DNA of 64,000 nt. It comes from Laetiporus sulphureus 93-53. Lineage: Eukaryota; Basidiomycota; Agaricomycetes; Polyporales; Laetiporaceae. The stretch is taken from NCBI RefSeq assembly GCF_001632365.1, contig NW_024468564.1, positions 112,936 to 176,935 on the forward strand, written 5' to 3'. The notes under the pieces were generated by a model. It made no database searches. It saw only the letters and a program-made list of their open reading frames with translations, and had not been told where the DNA came from. The translations under genes were made by a program, and so were the position numbers. This document shows, in pieces, positions 10,963-23,988 of the stretch; positions within the stretch are counted from its first letter, which is position 1; every line of letters starts with the position of its first letter.

Positions 10963-13029
10963 CTAAATGCACTCTGAGTCTCTCACTGTAGTACGCTTCC
11001 GCCCTATGCCCATCTCCATGACCCTCCGTCTCCTTTCTCGGAGCATCCTCTTAGCAAACTGTTCAGCATCCGTCAAGTGTTCGGAGCGCACGCTGGATTG
11101 TCTAGACATATCCGAGCCTACCGAGAAGAACGACGACGAAGCACGCTTGATCACGACAGGACGCGCAGCTGCACGGGTCTTCTTCCGGCGCCTCATCCTG
11201 GTGCTCTTCCTGTTAGACTGTTCAGCGCGAGCAGAGGAAGAAATTGTGGGTGAAAGCGACATTGAAGGGATGCTGGGCAATCGAGGTGGGTCGGGTCTGA
11301 TCCTGCCTGACGGCCTTGCAAGCAGTGACGAGGAATACATGCTGTCTGCTCGAGCGAGACCCCCAAGCTGTTGCCCTGATGCTGTGACGCTATTGTCACT
11401 GCGATCGGTGTCCTTGACAAGAGCGGCTGGAGGTCTCTGCACTTGTTCCATTGCAGGCATAACGGGTATCGTATCAGCCTGCTCGCGCATAGTAGAAAGA
11501 TGAACGTGGGCCAATCGTGGTATGCTGTCCACCCCATCGGTAGTCCATTCTTTCCCATCGGAAATGTTCGAATGGACCGTGCTCGTTCGGGACAGAACGT
11601 TTACATCAGCAGTCGCGCCGCGACTCTCCCTGCCACCGCGTAGCTTCCTGAGATACGAGTAAGTCAGGCGGTCCTCGTCGAGCTGCTCTCCAGCACCTCC
11701 AGCGCTGACTACCGCATGGAATGCATTGATAATATTGAACCTAAAAGATGCGGCCCAACCGCCCGAACCTTGGTCTATGGCGTACGCATCCCCAGGATAT
11801 GGCAGCGTCTCGATGTCTTTCTCACTGATGCCGTCAGCCCGCATGATCTGTGACGCACTGCTATGCTGTCTCCCGGGTTGTAGAGGAGCCCATGGGACAG
11901 CAAGCCCATTACCATCCAACCCAAGGAACCGAGGGCGGTCCCTAACCATCGGATCGTACGGCGCGCCACTCTCCGCCGTGACGGTGCGCGAGATGGGTGC
12001 CATGCCGAGCGCAGTGCTGGCACGACTGGCCTCGTCGCTCGAGCCCGAGGACAGGTCTCCCGGCGCGAAGTTGGCCACCTGCAGCGTGCCCATATTCGGC
12101 GCGAGGTCGGGGACGCTGCAGTTTGCGCCGTTCAGCCGGACGGTCGGGTATGTGTTCGATGAGTCCGATGGCTGCGAGGTGAGAGCGTGAAAAGGGGATG
12201 CGTGGTCATCGCCGAGCGGTATGTCGTGGAAAAAGTCTATCCCATAGCGCGTCCCGCTAGCACCGTACTCAGATCTGAGTGCGTCGTTGGCCCCAATCTC
12301 GAGCTGGTCCTGAGTGACTACGTCTCTTTGCGAGGTGTCCTTCTCCCATGGCCAGCTAGTCGCGTCTGCCACCGTGCGTCGCTTTGTCCGGTTGCGAGAG
12401 CGCAACCACCACGACACCATAGCTACTAAGAAGGCTATTACCGTTATCCCTGCGAATGCAACTCCTGCGTAAAAGCTCGCTGTGTGACTGGAGGACCCGG
12501 AAGTGGATGCGTTCGACACATAAGCAGAAGAACTGGAGTTGGCGGAAGAAACGCTATGAGATGGCGATGAAGAGGAGTGCGAGAACATAGATGACGATGA
12601 TGATGATAACGTATGACTGGTGCTCGGAAGCGGTGAAGTCGCTGAACTCGAAACGTCCGTGTCTGAGGACGTGGCCAGAGTCGCACTGGATTGCGCAGCA
12701 GTCGATGCAGTGGAGGAAGAAGCCAAGCTGGTCCATGCAGAAGCGGAAGACATAATCTGATCTGTACTTGATGTGATTGAAGTCTAGTAGGAAATGTGTC
12801 AGAATGTCACCGTTCGTATATGAATAAATGTTGCTACCTTTTGTGGCATCATTGCGAACGAGCTAGTCTGAGCACCCAGATCACTGGCCGGACCATCGCG
12901 ATCCAAGGGCTGCTGAGAATCAGGCTGGTCGGCTTCCGGGCCAGCATTGACGTTCGACGGTGCAACAATGGATGGCTGGCCATCAGGGCCGAAGACAAGG
13001 CTACCGGGTAGCAGTAAATTGCGTTCCAT
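10963..13029 (-). CDS. Ser-rich single-pass membrane protein, unknown function
   Basis: On the minus strand, exon 13029-12838 joins 12783-10963 across a 54-bp GT-AG intron in phase 0, giving about 670 residues. The model is an N-terminal region, a Ser/Thr-rich stretch of about 90 residues, one strong membrane segment near residues 168-190 (AGITVIAFLVAMVSWWLRSR) followed by basic residues, and a long low-complexity cytoplasmic tail with basic clusters. This resembles fungal wall-stress-sensor or mucin-like membrane proteins, but no WSC or other named domain is visible. The 5' end is uncertain. ATG at 13029 is the nearest start, yet the frame stays open to 13263 and a signal-peptide exon may lie further upstream. 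The gene converges on the karyopherin gene, leaving 88 bp between stops. Confidence 0.7.
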
Positions 13030-14685
13030 GGCCGGATATGAGCGCCGAGCACTGCCTATTGCAGCTTTAAGTCCCACACCAGGGGAGGAACGGCAGACTC
13101 TGAAATTGGATTGTAAAGCATGTGCAGAATGTCGGATTGGGTGCATCCTAGTCAATGAAGAAAACAACAGGTACCGCGCGCAGCGCGGATGCAGAGCAAC
13201 GAAAGGGAGGTAAATCAGTGAGAGGTACCAGACCTGTATCTCCAGACACGGAAGTTCGCACAATGAGAAAGAAACGGGGCCGTCTAGCAGTTGGCTGACA
13301 TAGTATGGGCGTTCGTCGTTATGATCATGACCAGTCCGCTTCGAAGTCTTACCCAGCAGTCGGATCTGCCAGAGAATCCAGAATTGCCCTTATAAGCTAC
13401 AAATTTACCTTCAAAACCCCGCTTCGGACAATCCCCATGCCCGGGGTATGCGCCATCATCATGCTGGACTGCATATCAATGAAGTCGAGTCATAAGATGC
13501 AACATGTCGGAGATGATGGGTGGTCAAGGTAGTGCAGGTTGTTCCAGCCTTAGAATGATGTAGCACTGGATTTATGATGCTCCAAATTGTGCATCTGAAA
13601 AGCCGGTAGCACGGCGGATATAGAGCGTTACAATTAAATCGATTGATCCACCGTGTTGTGGCAAGCGCCTGATTATTTGCGATTGTTGTCCTAAGGCTTT
13701 AGATCCTAACAGATACAAACACTTTCTGGCATCTAGCCGAGCGCTCAAGAACTTGAATATTCCATGTTCAATGCTCGTATCGGCGTCGAAAATATCGTGA
13801 ACATTTGAGGCTTATTCAGTTCACCCTTCTACAAGTTTTCAGTTGCGAGCCCTTTGAATGTTTTAAGCATCAACATTGCGGGACAATTTTGATAGCATTC
13901 ATAAAGATATAACAATGAGATCCCAACGTTGCAGCTAGCAGCATTCCAGCAATATTCCATGAACATCCTCAATGTTTCTTGTGATAAGATTCTAAATGAT
14001 ATCCATGAGGGACTGTGATGTCTTCAAGATGTTCCCACTGGGTTCATTGTGATCACATAAATCCCATTACCATATATGGTAATGAGCTAACCATATTAGG
14101 GCATACTCGATGCATTCAAGATGATTCCAGCCAGCACATGATGGAAAGCATCTGGCACTCATTGTAACTTCACATTGATCACATTTGTGATGTACACTTA
14201 AATTTCATTCAAAATGATGCCAACATATTGTATGAATGCTGGCTGGTGCAAATTGTTGTCACACCATGGTCTCTTTCTAAAAACAATATCACAATTATTC
14301 CACAATAATGGCACTCGAAACAATTCAAATTATTTCATGATGTTTTTGTCAGTAACATTATAGTTACATTGTGACTGTTATCATGATGTGTCTAAAATGT
14401 TCCTGGTAGAATCATGGGCTCATGGCCCCAGTGACAGAAGTCACAAAGTCAAAGAAAAAAGCTTAAACAAGGAGGTTCTGACTTGTGTCCGTGTTCACGG
14501 TTCAACAGAAGATATTTCATCATTTGCGACTGCTTTTTTGGGATAAATTCATTGCAAATGCTGTTTAGTATTCCAGATCTGGATATAAAGAGGAATTTAA
14601 GGATACTATGCTGAACTTAGCAAGGAAGTTATGGGACAAAAAATGGTGTTGTATCTCTCGTGTCATTCAAGATGATGTTGGAGAT
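13030..14685. other. Gene-poor AT-rich stretch, probably old repeat DNA
   Basis: No gene model can be supported. From about 13.6 kb the sequence becomes AT-rich with scattered similar words (ATTCAAGATGAT, ATTCCAGCCAGCA and its inverse near 14,243), as in decayed transposon DNA. A short coding-like stretch reads toward the solo LTR (about 14,594-14,685, plus strand) without a recognisable family. Confidence 0.5.
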
Positions 14686-15342
14686 TGTCACAGTTTTTAC
14701 CTGACAGAGTCATTATAGGAACAAATGCTATTAGAAGCATATTATTTTAATCATTTTGTGTCGCACAAGAATCACGTGACCCAATGAGAGATAAGATAAA
14801 GGCATCTAGTCACATGACCTCAGATCTCTCTCGGCATTGTCACGTGACACCGAGCCCCTCGACATTACATCATATGACGCCATAGCCATGATGCAATATT
14901 GCGTGCTCAAAGGGAGCTCCATCTCCATGGGTTATTATTAGGCAGCCAATTAGGACAATTGGGACATGTCGTACGATTGTAGCACTGACCAGTAGAATAG
15001 CGTGTGACTCGCTTAGGTAGTACTGTACAGTAGCATAACAATCATGTATATAAGGACCAGGTCTGACGAGGAGAGACTCCAGTCTTATTCTCCTTCGTCC
15101 ACCACTACCATCACAGAGGGGTCCTACCAGACACTCTCAGTGTGCTATACATCTATTTGCATCCTCACCTTTGTGATAGCGCCCCTTGCCTTCGCCAGTA
15201 AGTCTCACTTTGTGACCAGCAACTAGGCCTTGCAGTGGGCACGTCGTATCGCCACAGCTCGTCGCTGTAGGCTTTTACCCAGAGACCCTCAAAAAGACTC
15301 CTTGTTTGGGTTGTCTATCTTTGTCATCGGCGTGCCGTGACA
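14686..15342 (+). repeat. Solo LTR of the Gypsy A/B/C family
   Basis: This 657-bp LTR begins TGTCACAG and ends CCGTGACA, and matches the LTRs of elements A, B and C along its length. It is flanked by perfect 5-bp target duplications GAGAT (14681-14685 and 15343-15347). With no internal region beside it, it is a solo LTR left by LTR-LTR recombination. It keeps the TATA-like box TATATAAGG near 15,047 and the CAGTCTTATTCT tract near the predicted RNA start. Confidence 0.95.
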
Positions 15343-16092
15343 GAGATGACAGTGTGCGAATCGCTGATGCCAATGCTGCTTGACAGTTTTCACGCAATTC
15401 TTGAGCGGCCTGCACTACTCTTATTGATCAAGAATATGGCTGTCCTTGGAGACGCTAACCCATAACTGTAAAAACTGTCCTCCCTAACCTGGCCAGTCAT
15501 TCTGCGGTTGATCATCACAGGTCTAAACAATGATGAGCACTACTATCTTATTCAGAACAATCAGGATCTCCTCGCATGCTAAGGTCAATGTCATGATGGA
15601 ACAGCATCACACTTGATTTGCGATTTTCCCAGAAACGGTTATAGGGACTGCCATTGGCAAAAGTGCAAAAATATTAAAGTAGATTTTAAGGTTCTTGGAA
15701 ACCTTTGAGCATATTGGGGTGGATTATCATGTACTATAACACATTATAAATCCTTGTAAACTGTCTTTCACAATTGTAAACCATGTAATTCTTATTTTCC
15801 TAAGCAATCTGCGCCGATCCAATTCAAGAATCACATAGGATTGCAATCTCTGCACCAGGTAGATTACAAACATGGCCAATTTACTTCAAGCAGGTTCTCC
15901 TCCAAAGCAATATTCATGCGAGCCAATTTCAAGTCTATTCAATCGAGCTCAAGATTGCCTCGAGACTCATGCCTATGAAGCAAAGACCAAAAAAATAAGA
16001 AGACGATCCTTTACAACGGCGCAAATCTGTGTGCTCCAATTTGATCCTCGATGCCATCCTCACCATCTTCGGGTCTCATATCCCCCCCTCAG
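15343..16092. other. AT-rich flank between solo LTR and Gypsy A
   Basis: Continuation of the AT-rich region. The frames seen (such as 15872-16111) carry no known motif. The last five bases, CTCAG, are the left target duplication of element A. Confidence 0.5.
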
Positions 16093-16748
16093 TGTCACGG
16101 CACGTCGATGACAAAGATAGACAATCAAATAAAGAGTCCCCTTGAGGGTCTCCTGGCTAAGAGCCGACAGCGATGAGCTGTGGTGATACGACGTGCCCAC
16201 TGATGAGGCCCGAGTGCTAGTCGCAGAGCGAGACTTACTGGCGAGGCAGAGGGTGCTATCACAAGGTTAGAATGCAAATATATGTATAGCACACTGAGAG
16301 TGTCTGGTAAGACCCCTCTGTGATGGTAGTGGTGGATGAAGGAGAATAAGACTGAGGTCTCTCTTCGTCTCGCTGGTCCTTATATACATGATTGTCTAGC
16401 TACTGTACAGTACTACATAAGCGAGTCACACGCTGTGCTACTGGACTGTGCTGCAATCGTACGACTTGTCCCAATTATCCTGATTGGTTGCCTAATAATA
16501 CTCCGCGGAGACGGAGCTCCTCTTGAGCACGCAATATGGCATCATGGCAATTGCGACATATGACGCAATGCCAAGGAGTTCAGTGTCACGTGACTATGCC
16601 GAGAGAGATTTGAGGTCATGTGACTAGATGCCTTGTTATCTTATCTCATTAGGTCATGTGACTTTTTGTACGACATGAAATGATTAAAAATGGTATGCTT
16701 CTAATAGCATTTGTTCCTATAATGACTTGTCAGGTAAAAACCGTGACA
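16093..16748 (-). repeat. 3' LTR of Gypsy A
   Basis: The 656-bp LTR runs from TGTCACGG to CCGTGACA on the plus strand. A purine-rich tract (AGAAGGGGGTGA on the minus strand) abuts it and fits the polypurine tract that primes plus-strand synthesis. It differs from the 5' LTR mainly by transitions. Confidence 0.95.
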
Positions 16749-16766
16749 TCACCCCCTTCTCAAGGT

Positions 16767-19700
16767 TCATCGTCCCGATGAGCCAAAGCCTCTGCTGCCT
16801 CGAATGGTTCACTTCGTGAGTGAACTATCTGCTTCAGAAATGATTTCTGAAGCGTAGCGTTCGCATATGAGTTGTGCGACACGATCGCCCGTTCTGACTT
16901 CGAATGGTTTGCTGGTCGTGTTGACAAGAAGCACCTTGATTTCCCCTGTGTAATCTGGGTCAATTACCCCAGCTGCGACATCAATTCCGTTGAGGGCTAG
17001 CCCACTTCGGGGGGCCACTTGAATGTATGTCCACTTTGGAGGATCAACTGCAAGCCCAGTGCCGATGAGCATTCCAGAGTGTGGGGGGAATGTCTATGTC
17101 TTGTATGGACTTGACATCCCAGCCAACAGCTTCTAAGGACCGCTTGTAGGGTGCTCGGGCATTTGGATGAGTGCAGAAGAAGAACATGAATTCATCAGAG
17201 TGGTCAGACAGAGCAATTTTGTGCACTTTGCGTGTTCACGGCTTGGCTCTTGGAGTGTTTGGGTGTGTCTTGTGGAATTCCTCTACTTTGTCCTTGACAT
17301 TTGTGAGGTTTTCCAGTGGTTCCCAAGTATTATCGCTGTGGTCGTAGTCTAACCACTTAACGAGATACTGGGTTTTATTGTACCTGACTCTAGAATCCAG
17401 GATGTCCTCCACGTCCCATTCTTCTTCTCCATCTATGATGATGGAGGATTAGGGGGAGGTACGCATCCAGAGATAGAGTCTTGATGGAACATTATAAGCT
17501 TGGAAGCATGAAACACCGGATGCAGCTTCATGTCCACTGGTAGTTGCAGTTTGAAAGATACAGTTCTGATTTTTTCAAGGATCTTGAACGGCCCATAGTT
17601 CTGAGTCGTAAGCTTCTGACTTTTGACCTTTACATGAAGATCTTTTCCTCGAATAAGCACCTCATCTCCTACTTTGAAAGGGACATTCTGCTTTTTGAGA
17701 TCAAAATACCATTTCATTCTTTCTGCTGCTAACGACAGAGCGGCGCGGGCTTGTTCCTGTGCTTGATCACGGTTATGGAATAGATGTTCCAGGGATGGAT
17801 GTTGTACTCCTTCCAATACATCTGGGGCCATTCAGGGGTGTCGACCATGCTCAATAAAAAATGGGGACAGACCTGTCGATTCTGAAGCTTGATTGTTGTA
17901 TGCAAATTCTGCTGTGGGCAATAGTGTGGCCCACTCAGTTTGTCGGTAGTTGCAGTACATGCGTAGATATTGCTCCAGAATTTGATTGACTCATTCGATC
18001 TGTCCATCCATTTCAGGGTGATAAGCTGTAGACATCGTAGATTTGATATGAATTTTCTGGCAAAACTTCTGGAATAGCTTGGCTGAGAACTGTGTGCCTT
18101 GATCGGATATGATCTGCCGGAGAATTCTGTGGAGCTTGAATACTTCATTATAGAAGATTGATGCTACTTGGGATGCTGTCATCATGTCATCTACTGGGTA
18201 GAAGTGGGCATGTTTAGTGAACCTGTCGACGACCACCAGGATGGTGGTCTTCTTTTCTCCCCTGTGGTCTGGGCTTGATGGTAACTGCATAATCAGGTCA
18301 CAGGTAACCATTTTCCAAGGCCCCTCTGGTACTGGATTAGGTTGTAATAGTCCGTAAGGCTTCTGCTTGCTTGTCTTGTTTCTCTGACAAGTTACGCAGC
18401 CTTGGACATACTTCTTTACATCAATGGTGAGCCCTGGCCACCAGTAATTCCTGCTGATCAGCTCTTGTGTCTTCCATCATCTGGGGTGTCCAGCTGTGGA
18501 GATATCGTGATGCAGCTTGATCAGCTCACTCCGCAGCGTAGAGTCTTTTGAGACATAGACCTTTCCTCTTCTGAGCAGCAATCCATGCTCGAAGTTCCAC
18601 TCTTGGAGGTCTTTTCTGAACTCTCGCTTGCCAGTTTTTAGTAGGTGCTGGTAACCTTTGGTCATTTCATCGTCTTGTAGTGCCGATTTCACTCTTTCTA
18701 GAAGTTTTGCATCGTCAACTTCGGAGGAATGAGTGGCTGAGATCGCATGGATGGCAAAATATTTGGGTCGAAGTAAAGTTTGCCCTGAATTGTCATTGCT
18801 CACCCCCTTCTCATGATCTGGCCTCCTGGACAGAGGATCGGCACGCATCATCGTCTTTCTGGGGCGGTGACAGAGAATAAAATTAAATCAGGTAAGGTAA
18901 AGTGACCATCGAGCTTGTCATCTGGTCAGTGTCTGAGCTTGTCAAAAATAGATAAGATTAAGGTGATCCGACCATATCTCAACCGGGTGCGGGTGTCCTT
19001 CAAAGTATTGCCTGTACTCTTCTAATGCCCGAATGATGGCTAGCATTTCCTTGTCGTAAATCTCATAGTTTCGCTCATGTTCATTGAGCGACTTGGAGTA
19101 GTAAGCGACAGGATGTCAGAGCTTGTCTTCGCCCAACTGTTCAAGGACTGCACCTGTGGCAAAGTCCGAGGCATCCGTTTCTAATCTAAAGGAACGGATT
19201 GCGTTGGGGAGTGCTAGAATTGGGGCAGAAGTGAATGCAGTTTTGAGGGCCTCGAATGCCTTTTGTTGAGGTTCTTCCCATTTCCATGCTGCGTCCTTAC
19301 GTGTTAATAGAGTCAAGGGTCGGGTCATCGATCTGAAACCCTTGATAAATTGTCGATAGAAATTTGCCAGACCAAGGAATGCTTGTACTTGCTTTACCTT
19401 GGTGGGCATTGGCCATTTGAGCACATCGTCGACCTTCTCTGAGTCCATCTGTATTGACCCTTTAGAGATTATGAGTCCGAGAAACTTGACAAAAGTGGTC
19501 GCAAAGTGACACTTTTCTGGTTTCACGAATAAGTCATTGTCTCTGAGTCATTGTAGAACTTCCTTGGTTAGACGGTTGTGTTCTTCCTGGTTATCTGTAA
19601 AGATTATGATGTCATCTATGTAGACTGCCACCTTTCCAGTGCGAATGAGATCACCTAAGACATCGTTCATCATGGCCTGGAAAGTGCTAGAGGCGTTACA

Positions 19701-20940
19701 GAATCCGAAGTACATTACAGTGGGTTCAAATAATCCTTTATGGATAATGAACACTGCTTTTTCCTCATCTCCCTGGTGAAGGTGTACATTGTTGTACCCC
19801 CATCTTAGGTCTAGTGTAGTGAATATGCTAGCCCTTGAGAGTCCGTCAATGAGATCATTGATTTGGGGGAGTGAGAATTTGTTCTTCTTGATGACACTGT
19901 TTAATGCCCTGTAGTCTTGGACTAGTCTAAGAGAGCCATCCTTCTTCTTGATGAAAAATACCGGAGCAGCGTATGGAGATTTGGATGGTCGAATGTAGCC
20001 TTTGGCTAGTTCCCCATCAATCCATTCATCAAGCGAATTCTTCTCTCGTAAAGACATAGGGTATACTTTTGCCAGTCTCGCGGTTGCCGCGTCTGGGACA
20101 AGATCTATTGCGTGATCGTAGGACTTACGTGTCAGCATTCTTTTCGAGCTCTTCTTCAAGAACATGTCTCTGAATTGATGAAATTCTGGAGGGACGAACT
20201 TGGACCAATATTCTTTGTCCTGTGTCTCTTCTGCTGGCTGTTCTACCAAATGCTCCTTTACCTTCTTGCTTATGCCGAGGATGTCGTGCACCATGTTACG
20301 AAGATCCTGGTCTTGCAAGTCTATCCAGTTGATGAAGCTGTCTTCCTGATCCCACCTGTCATCCTGGTGTACGTCGGGGAGAATTGCTTCATCTTCAAGT
20401 CGAGGTTGCGATAGAAGGTTGACTTCTTCCTCGCTTACTCTGACTTGTTGCTTCTTTGTGTGTCTGCACCTTGAGAATGTGACCTCTCTGTGTTCCCAGT
20501 CAACTCGGGGGTTATGTTCCTGTAAGAACTTCATGCCAAGGATCATTGACATTCATCCGAGGTTTGTGACGAGCAAACTCTCAGTTGATCGGTGCCCCCC
20601 GATTAAGATGCTTGTGACTACATGATGAGTAATTGCGCTGCCCTTGTTGGAACTGGCATCTGCATTGAGGATTCTTATTTCATGGTTTAGTGGTGTCATC
20701 TTAAACTCATGTCTTTGAGCGAATCTCTGATCGATATAGCAAGAGAATGCTCCAGAATCCAGTAAGGCCGTTGTCTGGACTTCCTGTGATACGAATTTTA
20801 TTGGCAATTTGATCGAATGTTTAGAAAAACTGGCAGATGCAATATATAGATGATCGCTAGGTACATTCCTTCTCACGGTACTAATACAATGGTCCTGAAG
20901 TGTAGTGCCAGACTCGTCTACACTTCGTACAGAAAATTCT
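16767..20940 (-). pseudogene. pol: Gypsy A pol: PR-RT-RNaseH-IN-chromodomain-dUTPase, broken
   Basis: Read on the minus strand, the aspartic protease signature is intact (LLDSGAFSCYID near 20,750) and RT keeps its YIDD box near 19,620. RNase H, the integrase zinc finger and core, and a chromodomain follow, split by several frameshifts and stops (for example near 18,850, 18,310 and 17,430). The last part is a dUTPase domain with motif 2 intact (PRSGLA), motif 3 (AGVIDPDYTG) and motif 4 (RTGDRVAQL). A TGA just before motif 5 cuts off GFGSSG in this copy. Pol probably follows gag by a -1 frame change near 20,935. Confidence 0.92.
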
Positions 20941-22744
20941 CTGAGAATTTATCGAGCTCGTTGATTCTCGCATTGGTGTCCTTAACCATTGATGCCGATG
21001 CCGTTGATGCTGATGCCGTTGATGCTGCATCTGTGCCCTTTGCCTTGTTCTTGTCTTTGCTGGATGGGGGAGTAGTCGAGGTGGTGCTCATCCCACAAAG
21101 TGCAGCAATTGCTTGCTCCAATGCCACAATTTGAGGTGATGTATCCGAGCTACCTTCTTCTTCGACTTGTCGAACCTTCTGTGCTTTTCCCTTTCCTTTA
21201 CCTTGAAGAGTGTTGGTTCATGTTTGGAACTGTTTGCCTTTGTACTCAGGTTTGGAAGAGGGACACCTTTTCCCTCGCTCGTAGGCATGCTTTCCACAAA
21301 ACAAACATAGTTTGTTTGTCAGCCACCTGTCCTGTTTGGGGGAAAGTTCGTATGTGATCCTTGCACTCGTATCCATTGCATTAGGGTCCTTGGGGGTGGT
21401 CGCCTTTGTCGCCATGGTCTGTCCAGTAGACTTATTGCCCAAGATTTGCTGGAGGTGTTTGATTTCTATCTCCAGGCAGAATTCAAGGTAGTCCATCCAA
21501 GTGGTTGGAATCTTGGAGGGGTCTAGAGTCTCTGTTACCGACATGACCATCTGGATGTGGATCAACCATTGTTCTCTAATTTTGACAATCAGATCTTCGT
21601 CCGAGTATCCTGATTCGGGGGCGTAGGCCCTGAAATTCTCTGTGAAGGCGATCATTGTCTTGTGGCGGGTTGTGCAGTGCGCATCTAGCATTGCCTGTGC
21701 CATGTGCTTGGGGTCAAGCATCTTGTATGCCATTTCTAGTTTCCTGGTGTATTCTGCCCATGTTCCAACATCTTGTTCAGAGGCGAGCTTGATTGCATAC
21801 TCTTTCATGTACAGAGCTGCTCCTCCTTCCAGATGTGCATTGGCCTGCCGAATTTTGTCCTTGTCGTCCGTAAAGTGGTTATAATCGAGCCAGATGAGAA
21901 GGTTCGTGAACCAGGTCTCAAAATTCTCCGATGACTTTCTCCCTGAATATTTGGGAGGATCTGGGAGCTTGATTCAGTGGGGCGATTGACTGGATTGGCC
22001 GGCCGGTTGTTGGATACCTGTGGGAGGCACATTGATTATAGTATTGTTGAGCTGAGATTCCAGCCCAACGATATAGGTCATGGTCTTTTCCTGCGCCTCC
22101 TTCAGGGTGACCATGTTTTCGTAAAGGGCATCCATCTGGCCCTTTACTTTGTCCTTGTAATTTTTGAAGTCCTTGCGGATTGCTTGGGCCTCAAGCGTCA
22201 TATTGTTGTTCGCTTTGACGAGCCGTTCTATATCGGCGGAGAGGGTGCCGATCTGGGCTCTTGCAACTTTTAGCTGGTCTCGCGTTTCTACTGCCATGAT
22301 TTCGACATGAATGTGAGCCATTATCTCTTCTTCTAACGAGGCCACCGTGTGCTCATGACGTTCATCCATCTTTTGACGTAGTGCCTCATAAGAGCTCACA
22401 ATGTCCCTCATGATGAATGCTCGCACCACATTCATCACCCATTCTTTGACGTCATTTGGAACGGTGGTGGGTGCAGCGGCATTGGCAGCTTCCTCGATTG
22501 TGTCATAAGAGATACCCTGCCATTCCCAAGTTGCGGGTGTGGTAAACTCTGGCAGGGTGGTGGGTGACGGGTTCCTGACTACTCCTGACACCTTGGGTGT
22601 GCTGCTAGTATGGGGTTCTTCTGCAGGGGCAGCTGGGCCTGCTTCAGATGAAACAGAGGTGGCCTGACTCCTCCAGGGGTCCGTAGGCTCACTTGTGGTG
22701 TGTCCTCCTGGGAACGCAACACTGCCAAGGTTGTATTGTGACAT
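20918..22744 (-). pseudogene. gag: Gypsy A gag, broken
   Basis: Begins at ATG 22744 (MSQYNLGSVAFPGGHT). A Pro/Ser-rich N-terminal part leads to a conserved block and a long heptad-like helical stretch (about residues 130-225), then a capsid-like region (21218-21808) with the Cys/His cluster CLFCGKHAYERGKRC. The frame shifts near 21,975 and again near 21,220 and 21,100. The gag frame ends at 20918 and overlaps the pol frame. Confidence 0.85.
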
Positions 22745-22830
22745 TGGGATCGATGTCGAGGATAGTGAAAATGATGTGACAGACAGTGTGTGAATCGACC
22801 AATCCTTGGTCTTAGCCTTGTGATATTATT

Positions 22831-23215
22831 TTAGAAGGGGATCTCGGGATCTTCCTCAATGAGTCCCTCTTCAACTAGTTCCTCTCGTAAAGCCTCTGCT
22901 CGGTAATGCCAATATTCTTGTTCTTCCTCGAAATCAGGGATGAGACGGAATGGTGCCGAGTAGTTTGTGTAGGTGTGTACTTGTACCGTGTAGTGGTAGA
23001 GTACTTGCTGCTAGTTGGCGACGAGAGGTTGATAGATGAAGTATGCGGTGCAGATGATTGTGAGTTGTCCCTGCGCTGGGCGGTAAAAGTCTACGATGTA
23101 GTTTTCGTATATAAAGCTGATCGTGTATCTCGGCATGAAACTGCGTATGCGGTGGTACAAAAGTATTACTGATCCTAGTAAGGCCAGTAGCACGACTCCT
23201 TCTCAAATCTCACAA
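22831..23215 (-). pseudogene. Gypsy A pre-gag ORF0b, hydrophobic (membrane-type) frame
   Basis: A second frame upstream of gag, overlapping the end of ORF0a in another phase. It has a hydrophobic start (VVLLALLGSVILLYHRI), a middle block (SFMPRYTISFIYENYIVDFY), another hydrophobic segment, and an acidic tail ending EEDPEIPF. In this copy a TAG at about 23,011 and a TGA in the overlap interrupt it. Elements B and C have the same frame with different lesions. No homologue is recognised. Confidence 0.6.
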
Positions 23216-23950
23216 TGCCTCTTCCTATGCGCTCCTGCTCCTTGTTGATTCCCCTAAATGAAATCTTTTCTAGTCCCACGCAAAGCTTGATAGCGATGCA
23301 TCTATCGACGAACGTGAAGTCGTCGCCTCTCCCAATCCTCTCGTTTAACGCTCCTAGGTGTCGCAGAATGCGATCGCGACACTGGATTTGTGCCTCCATG
23401 AACTTGGCAGCGATATAAGGCTGCTGTAGGACCTTGTACCGCTAAATGGTAGCATATACAGTGAGCGTGATATTCTCTGGAAGCGTGCCTTTGGGGTTCT
23501 CATTTATGCCGAGAGGGTGATAACTCTTTGAGAGTGCGAAGGTGAGGACAGTGGTAGCGTCGTCGTTGGACCACCAGTGGAGTTTGTAGATAGGGATGGA
23601 TGGGTCAGATGCATTTTTGGGAATTGCTTCGGCCCACGAGCTGACCTTAGTGCGAAGCTTCTGTAGATCTGAGTGATAGTCGTTGGGCTTGGCTCAGAGT
23701 AGGTTGCTTGCTGTCAGATGACGAGTGCGTCTGGGGTCGAGGTTGTAAGGATGATAGCGTCCGTTGGGCGGAACGATACCGTTGTGCACTTGAGACCCTT
23801 TACCGGTCGATGCAGCACTGTTCCTTTTGAAGGAAGAAAGCAGCTTAGGTGGTAGAGGTGAGGTGGAATGATATGAAGGAAGTGGTGTGGAAAAAGCCCT
23901 GCCCTGGGCGGATGTGTCTCTGGGCAAAAATGCGTGGCTACCAGTGTTAG
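23175..23950 (-). pseudogene. Gypsy A pre-gag ORF0a, broken
   Basis: The same roughly 260-codon frame as ORF0a of element B, here with stops near 23,693 and 23,440. It ends RFEKESCYWPY. No ATG opens the frame (the position that is GTG in B and C is GCG here). The function is unknown and no domain is recognised. Confidence 0.6.
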
Positions 23951-23973
23951 ACGCTTGGTAGGGGCGTAAAAGG

Positions 23974-23986
23974 TCAGTCTTATTCT
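23974..23986 (-). other. Self-priming primer-binding tract of Gypsy A
   Basis: Two bases inside the 5' LTR, the minus strand reads AGAATAAGACTGA. Its exact complement occurs in the family LTR about 32 nt after the TATA box. In this copy's own 5' LTR (24239-24251) one base has changed (a transition). Confidence 0.75.
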
Positions 23987-23988
23987 AA

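Noticed and set aside
10967..12429. Several plus-strand frames (10967-11503, 11726-12190, 12187-12429)
   Set aside because: They lie opposite the Ser-rich membrane protein, whose frame is far longer and has a membrane segment and a proper intron.
15044..15226. Open frame starting MYIRT inside the LTRs (also 60982-61242 in C)
   Set aside because: Its ATG overlaps the TATA-like box, upstream of the predicted RNA start, and the frame is not kept in all copies.
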